A stretch of 64,000 bases of DNA from Kumtagia sp964244725 (lineage in GTDB: Bacteria; Pseudomonadota; Alphaproteobacteria; Rhizobiales; Rhizobiaceae). This document shows positions 61,319 through 64,000 of the stretch, piece after piece. Positions within the stretch are counted from its first letter, which is position 1. Every line of letters starts with the position of its first letter. Under the pieces are notes generated by a model. The model saw only the letters and a list, made by a program, of their open reading frames with translations, searched no databases and had not been told where the DNA came from. A program made the position numbers and the translations under genes. The stretch spans positions 134,425 to 198,424 of the forward strand of contig CAXTJQ010000007.1 in assembly GCA_964244725.1 (NCBI GenBank). Reading direction: 5' to 3'.

Positions 61319-61825
61319 ATGCCGATGATCGTCAATGGCTCGTCCGCAAACATCCCCGACGACCCTCGCGTGTCGCTTCTGGACATGCTCCGCGAGCATT
61401 TGCATCTCAGCGGCGCCAAGAAGGGGTGCAACCAAGGGGCCTGCGGCGCCTGCACCGTCTTGGTGGACGATGAGCGGATCGTCTCATGCCTCGCTCTCGC
61501 GGCGCAGTATGAAGGACGCCGGATCACCACGATCGAAGGGCTGGCGACGGACGGCGCGCTCCATCCGCTCCAGGCGGCGTTTGTAGAGCATGATGGGTTC
61601 CAGTGCGGCTATTGCACGCCTGGGCAGATCTGCTCGGCGGTCGGGATGGCCAAGGAGCTGGCGCGCGGCGCGCCGAGCTTTGTCACCAGCGATATCGAGG
61701 CGGCGGACATAGCGCTCGATCCCAACGAGCTGCGCGAGCGGATGAGCGGCAATTTGTGCCGCTGCGGCGCTCACAACGGCATCATCGCCGCGATCGCCGC
61801 GACTTATGCGGGAGCTGACGCATGA
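61319..61825 (+). CDS. Molybdenum hydroxylase [2Fe-2S] subunit (PaoA/XdhC-like)
   Basis: Small iron-sulfur subunit of a xanthine-oxidase-family enzyme, 168 residues. The plant-type cluster ligands are C37, C42, C45 and C57 (CNQGACGACTV). The second cluster uses C96, C99, C147 and C149 (CGYCTPGQ, CRCG). AAGGAG lies 6 bases before the ATG. E. coli PaoA is longer and has a Tat signal; none is present here, so the complex should stay in the cytoplasm. First of three coupled genes, divergent from the ars operon. Confidence 0.92.
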   Translation: MPMIVNGSSANIPDDPRVSLLDMLREHLHLSGAKKGCNQGACGACTVLVDDERIVSCLALAAQYEGRRITTIEGLATDGALHPLQAAFVEHDGFQCGYCTPGQICSAVGMAKELARGAPSFVTSDIEAADIALDPNELRERMSGNLCRCGAHNGIIAAIAATYAGADA

Positions 61826-62808
61826 CGCCGTTTACTTATGCCCGCGCGGCCGATGCCGAGGAGGCGGTGAGGCTCGGCGCGGTCGACGGCGCCCACTATC
61901 TGGGCGGCGGCACCAACATCGTCGACCTGATGCGCGAGACGATCGTGCGACCTACCGCGCTGGTCGACGTGACCAGTCTGCCAGCAACGATCGAGGAGCG
62001 GGACGATGGCAGCCTGCTGATCGGCGCGGCCGTGAAGAATACGGCGTTGGCCGAACATCGCATGGTCCGGACGCGCTACCCCGTCCTCGCGCGGGCAATC
62101 GTCGCGGGAGCGTCGGCGCAGATCCGCAACATGGCGACTGTCGGCGGGAACATCCTTCAGCGCACGCGCTGTACATATTTCTACGATAGCGAGGGGTCGC
62201 GCTGCAACAAGCGCGCTCCCGGTCAGGGTTGCGACGCGATCGAGGGCTTCAACCGTATCCACGCGATCCTGGGCGCGTCGCCGGCCTGCGTCGCCACGCA
62301 TCCGTCCGACATGTGCGTGGCGCTCGCCGCGCTCGATGCGGTCGTGCATCTGCAAGGGACGGGGGGAGCGCGCACGCTGGCGCTGACCGAGCTTCACCGA
62401 CTGCCCGGTGGTCACCCGGAGATCGAAACCGTGCTGGAGCCCGGCGAGGTGATCACCGCCGTCGAACTTCCGGCTGGACTCCGCGGCGCGCGGTCCGCCT
62501 ACCGCAAGGTTCGCGACCGTGCTTCCTACGCCTTCGCGTTGATTTCGGTCGCCGGAGTCCTCGCGCTTGACGGCGACGGCATCGCCGACGTGCGCATCGC
62601 GCTGGGAGGCGTCGCGCACAAGCCTTGGCGCGCGCGTAAGGCGGAGGCGATGCTGCGCGGCGCCGCCGCCACGCCCGATCGGTTCCGCGCCGCCGCCGAG
62701 GCGGAAATGGCGGACGCGGCGCCGCTTCGCGACAACGGCTTCAAGATCGAATTGGCCAAACGCACGATCGCGGCCGTGCTCGGCGAGCTGGCGGAGATGG
62801 ACGCATGA
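61822..62808 (+). CDS. Molybdenum hydroxylase FAD subunit with extra four-cysteine loop (PaoB-like)
   Basis: A 328-residue FAD-binding subunit of the CO-dehydrogenase/xanthine-dehydrogenase type: YLGGGTNIVDLMR and ATVGGNILQRTRC hold the FAD loops. Residues C117, C128, C137 and C156 form an insertion that in PaoB and 4-hydroxybenzoyl-CoA reductase binds an extra [4Fe-4S] cluster. Overlaps both neighbours by ATGA. The combination points to an aldehyde oxidoreductase of the PaoABC type rather than xanthine dehydrogenase. Confidence 0.9.
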   Translation: MTPFTYARAADAEEAVRLGAVDGAHYLGGGTNIVDLMRETIVRPTALVDVTSLPATIEERDDGSLLIGAAVKNTALAEHRMVRTRYPVLARAIVAGASAQIRNMATVGGNILQRTRCTYFYDSEGSRCNKRAPGQGCDAIEGFNRIHAILGASPACVATHPSDMCVALAALDAVVHLQGTGGARTLALTELHRLPGGHPEIETVLEPGEVITAVELPAGLRGARSAYRKVRDRASYAFALISVAGVLALDGDGIADVRIALGGVAHKPWRARKAEAMLRGAAATPDRFRAAAEAEMADAAPLRDNGFKIELAKRTIAAVLGELAEMDA

Positions 62809-64000
62809 GCGAGGTCGGAAGCATCATCCAGGGCGCCGTGCAAACGGTGATGAAAAAGGCGGTCGAGCTCGCGCCCGACAGCTGGCTGCCGGGCGGCCGG
62901 CCCGATCCGCTGATTCGCCAGCGGCATGGTCTGATCGGCGCTCCGGTTTCGCGGATCGACGGACCCCTGAAGGTCAGGGGCGCGGCGCATTTCGCCGCCG
63001 AATTCGCGCTGGACGGCATGGCCTATGCAACGCTCGCCTACAGCACGATCGCGAAAGGCCGCATCGCGTCCATCGAAGTGGCGGAGGCCGAGGCCGCGCC
63101 GGGCGTGGCGCTCGTCATGACCCATCGCAACGCCCCGCGCCTGAAGGCCGCGCCGATCTTCCTGACCGCGGAGAAGGCGGCCGCGGGCGACGACCTGCCC
63201 GTGATGCAGGACGACCGCGTCCACTGGAATGGCCAACCCGTCGCTCTCATCCTGGCCGAGACGCAGGAACAGGCCGATCATGCGAAGTCGCTGATCCGCA
63301 TCGCGTACGAAGTCGAACCGTCGCACACCGCGTTCGACGAAGCCAAGGCCGCCCCGCGAACGCCCGACAGCGTTCTCGGCCAGCCCGCGACGCTCGCGAT
63401 AGGCGATGCGGAGGCAGCGCTGGCGGCAGCGGCGCACAAGGTCGACCTGACCTATTCGACACAGCGCTGCAACCACAATGCCCTCGAGCCGCATGCGGTA
63501 ACCGTCGCCTGGGTCGACGATCGGCTGGCGATGCACGACGCGACGCAGGCGGTCGTCCATGCGGCATGGACGATGGCCCAGGTGTTCGGCATCGAGGAAA
63601 GTCAGGTCCACGTCACCTCGCCCTATGTCGGCGGCGGTTTCGGCGGCAAGACGTTCTGGCAACACCACGTACTCGCCGCCGCCGCGGCGAAGCTCGCCAA
63701 ACGGCCGGTGCGGCTCGCGCTGTCGCGCGAGGGCGTCTACCGCATTGTCGGCGGACGAGCCAATACCGAGCAGCGCGTCGCGATCGGCGCGCAGGCCGAT
63801 GGCCGCTTCGACGCGATCATCCACACCGGGGTCTCGGCGATGTCGCACCACGCCGCCCTGCCAGAGCCGTTCACGCTGGCCACGAAGACGCTTTACGCCG
63901 CCGGCAGCTTCAAACTCGAAATCACGGCCGCCGACATGGACATGGTGGCCAACACCTTCATGCGCGCGCCCGGCGAGGCGGTCGGCACCTTCGCGCTGGA
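62805..64000 (+). CDS. Molybdenum hydroxylase catalytic (molybdopterin) subunit, cut by window end
   Basis: The first 398 codons of the large molybdopterin-binding subunit (full length about 730). After a ~35-residue N-terminal extension come GLIGAPVSRIDGPLKVRGAAHFAAE and AKGRIASIEVAEAEAAPGVALVMTH, the typical start of PaoC/YagR-like proteins. The molybdenum-site SPYVGGGFGGKTFWQHH and NTFMRAPGEA follow. The reading frame is open at base 64000. Substrate is likely an aldehyde, judged from the four-cysteine loop in the FAD subunit; this is inference. Confidence 0.9.
   Translation, partial: MSEVGSIIQGAVQTVMKKAVELAPDSWLPGGRPDPLIRQRHGLIGAPVSRIDGPLKVRGAAHFAAEFALDGMAYATLAYSTIAKGRIASIEVAEAEAAPGVALVMTHRNAPRLKAAPIFLTAEKAAAGDDLPVMQDDRVHWNGQPVALILAETQEQADHAKSLIRIAYEVEPSHTAFDEAKAAPRTPDSVLGQPATLAIGDAEAALAAAAHKVDLTYSTQRCNHNALEPHAVTVAWVDDRLAMHDATQAVVHAAWTMAQVFGIEESQVHVTSPYVGGGFGGKTFWQHHVLAAAAAKLAKRPVRLALSREGVYRIVGGRANTEQRVAIGAQADGRFDAIIHTGVSAMSHHAALPEPFTLATKTLYAAGSFKLEITAADMDMVANTFMRAPGEAVGTFAL

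Overview
The window is a 64 kb chromosomal segment of a GC-rich alphaproteobacterium, most likely a member of the Rhizobiales (Hyphomicrobiales). Three things point there: the block dnaK-dnaJ-pmtA-FMN reductase-pyrF-DUF1330, the gshB-comM pair, and a perfect CtrA-type box (TTAA-N7-TTAAC) at 44464. Gene density is high and neighbours often overlap by ATGA or GTGA. There is no rRNA, CRISPR array, insertion sequence or integrase gene. The only tRNA is tRNA-Arg(CCG) at 58060.

Layout. 0-6 kb: a Tm-1-like/UPF0261 protein open at the left edge, a long coiled-coil flotillin, and two tandem START-like (SRPBCC) proteins, the second fused in frame to a quinone oxidoreductase. 6-11 kb: a complete dTDP-L-rhamnose operon (rfbA-rfbC-rfbB-rfbD) convergent with a Wza-type export lipoprotein. 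11-16 kb: engB, a small secreted protein, and a TetR repressor divergent from an EmrAB-type pump with two matching 18-bp operators. 16-18 kb: a fasciclin-domain protein with an ECF sigma/RskA-type anti-sigma pair. 18-30 kb: a sugar-catabolic region with mannonate dehydratase, a sugar ABC importer, and a six-gene reverse-strand operon (MocD-like di-iron oxygenase, MocE-like Rieske ferredoxin, MocF-like reductase, divergent PanB homologue, xylose isomerase, EamA exporter) read away from a LacI-type regulator. 30-37 kb: a type I secretion ABC/HlyD pair, a GntR regulator with a sugar epimerase, a Nudix hydrolase and a Gfo/Idh/MocA dehydrogenase. 37-45 kb: the chaperone block behind a clear RpoH promoter, then phaZ and a CtrA-associated cysteine peptidase. 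45-51 kb: comM, gshB and a membrane protein/methyltransferase/glycosyltransferase group. 51-57 kb: a GGDEF-EAL protein and a De Ley-Doudoroff galactose operon ending near an unassigned ATP-grasp protein. 58-64 kb: tRNA-Arg, a truncated MFS gene, an arsenic operon (arsR, two unrelated arsenate reductases, aqpS, arsH), and a divergent three-subunit molybdenum hydroxylase cut by the right edge.

How the genes work together. The strongest candidate for an undescribed system is the operon at 22.6-28.5 kb. MocDEF-type components are associated with oxidative O-demethylation of rhizopine in Sinorhizobium. Here they are joined to an aldose isomerase and to a PanB homologue that has lost four of its five catalytic or metal-binding residues, under a divergent LacI regulator and facing a sugar importer. 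This suggests catabolism of an O-methylated sugar or polyol; the substrate is inference. The truncated MFS gene just behind the tRNA marks a rearranged boundary and may be one end of an arsenic-resistance island.
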